A DNA stretch of 14,253 nt from Halonatronomonas sp051745425 (GTDB lineage: Bacteria > Bacillota > Halanaerobiia > Halanaerobiales > Halarsenatibacteraceae), in contig JBNJEB010000033.1 of assembly GCA_051745425.1 (NCBI GenBank), positions 1 to 14,253 of the forward strand. Direction: 5' to 3'. A program made the position numbers and the translations under genes. The notes under the pieces were generated by a model. It was not told the DNA's origin and did not search any database. It saw nothing but the letters and a program-made list of their open reading frames with translations. Below, piece by piece: positions 14,201 to 14,253 of this stretch; the first letter of the stretch is position 1, and each line of letters starts with the position of its first letter.

Positions 14201-14248
14201 ATCAAATAAAAATATCCCCTTCTATGACCTAAAGTCACAGAGGGGATA
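14201..14248 (-). terminator. Intrinsic terminator on the minus strand for a gene beyond the right edge
   Basis: TATCCCC (14213-14219) and GGGGATA (14242-14248) form the outer stem and TGAC/GTCA the inner one around CTAAA. Read on the minus strand the stem is followed by TTTTTATTT; on the plus strand no T-run follows within the window. It therefore most likely ends a convergent minus-strand gene located to the right, though it could act in both directions. Confidence 0.55.
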
Positions 14249-14253
14249 CGCTA

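Overview
The window looks like chromosome from a strictly anaerobic, AT-rich Firmicutes-type bacterium. Strong AGGAGG ribosome-binding sites, two TTG starts, a heavy load of oxygen-sensitive Fe-S proteins and AT-rich codon choice (AGA, ATA, TTA) all fit. A Halanaerobiales- or Clostridia-like host is my best guess, but it is a guess because no rRNA or marker gene is present. I see no tRNA, rRNA, CRISPR array, insertion sequence or phage gene.

Layout. (1) Positions 1-480: the 5' end of a minus-strand membrane-anchored protein, a 43-residue signal-peptide-like small protein, and a possible relic of a DtxR-type regulator. (2) Positions 550-697: a strong promoter with a near-ideal Rex (NADH/NAD+ sensor) operator at the transcription start, then a hairpin lying between the Shine-Dalgarno sequence and the first start codon. 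(3) Positions 697-10965: ten tightly packed plus-strand genes, hdrB-hdrC-hdrA-flxD-flxC-flxB-flxA, then a fumarate-reductase-type iron-sulfur protein and flavoprotein, then a DASS/SLC13 dicarboxylate-type transporter, closed by an intrinsic terminator at 10997-11036. (4) Positions 11259-14133: a separate two-gene unit, an acyltransferase-3 family membrane protein and a membrane-domain GDPD protein. A minus-oriented terminator at the right edge suggests a convergent gene just outside.

How the genes fit together. FlxA takes electrons from NADH. FlxB, FlxC and the MvhD-like FlxD carry them to HdrA, whose FAD can split pairs between ferredoxin and a high-potential branch through HdrC and HdrB. 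In this operon the obvious high-potential acceptor is not only a disulfide. A soluble fumarate reductase pair with no membrane anchor follows directly, and a dicarboxylate carrier follows that. The main hypothesis is a cytoplasmic, Rex-controlled, electron-bifurcating NADH:ferredoxin:fumarate reductase, in which the HdrB/HdrC pair does the job that the fused HdrB-like half of TfrB does in methanogen thiol:fumarate reductase. Subunit identities are well supported by motifs; the coupling to fumarate is inference from gene order and active-site residues.
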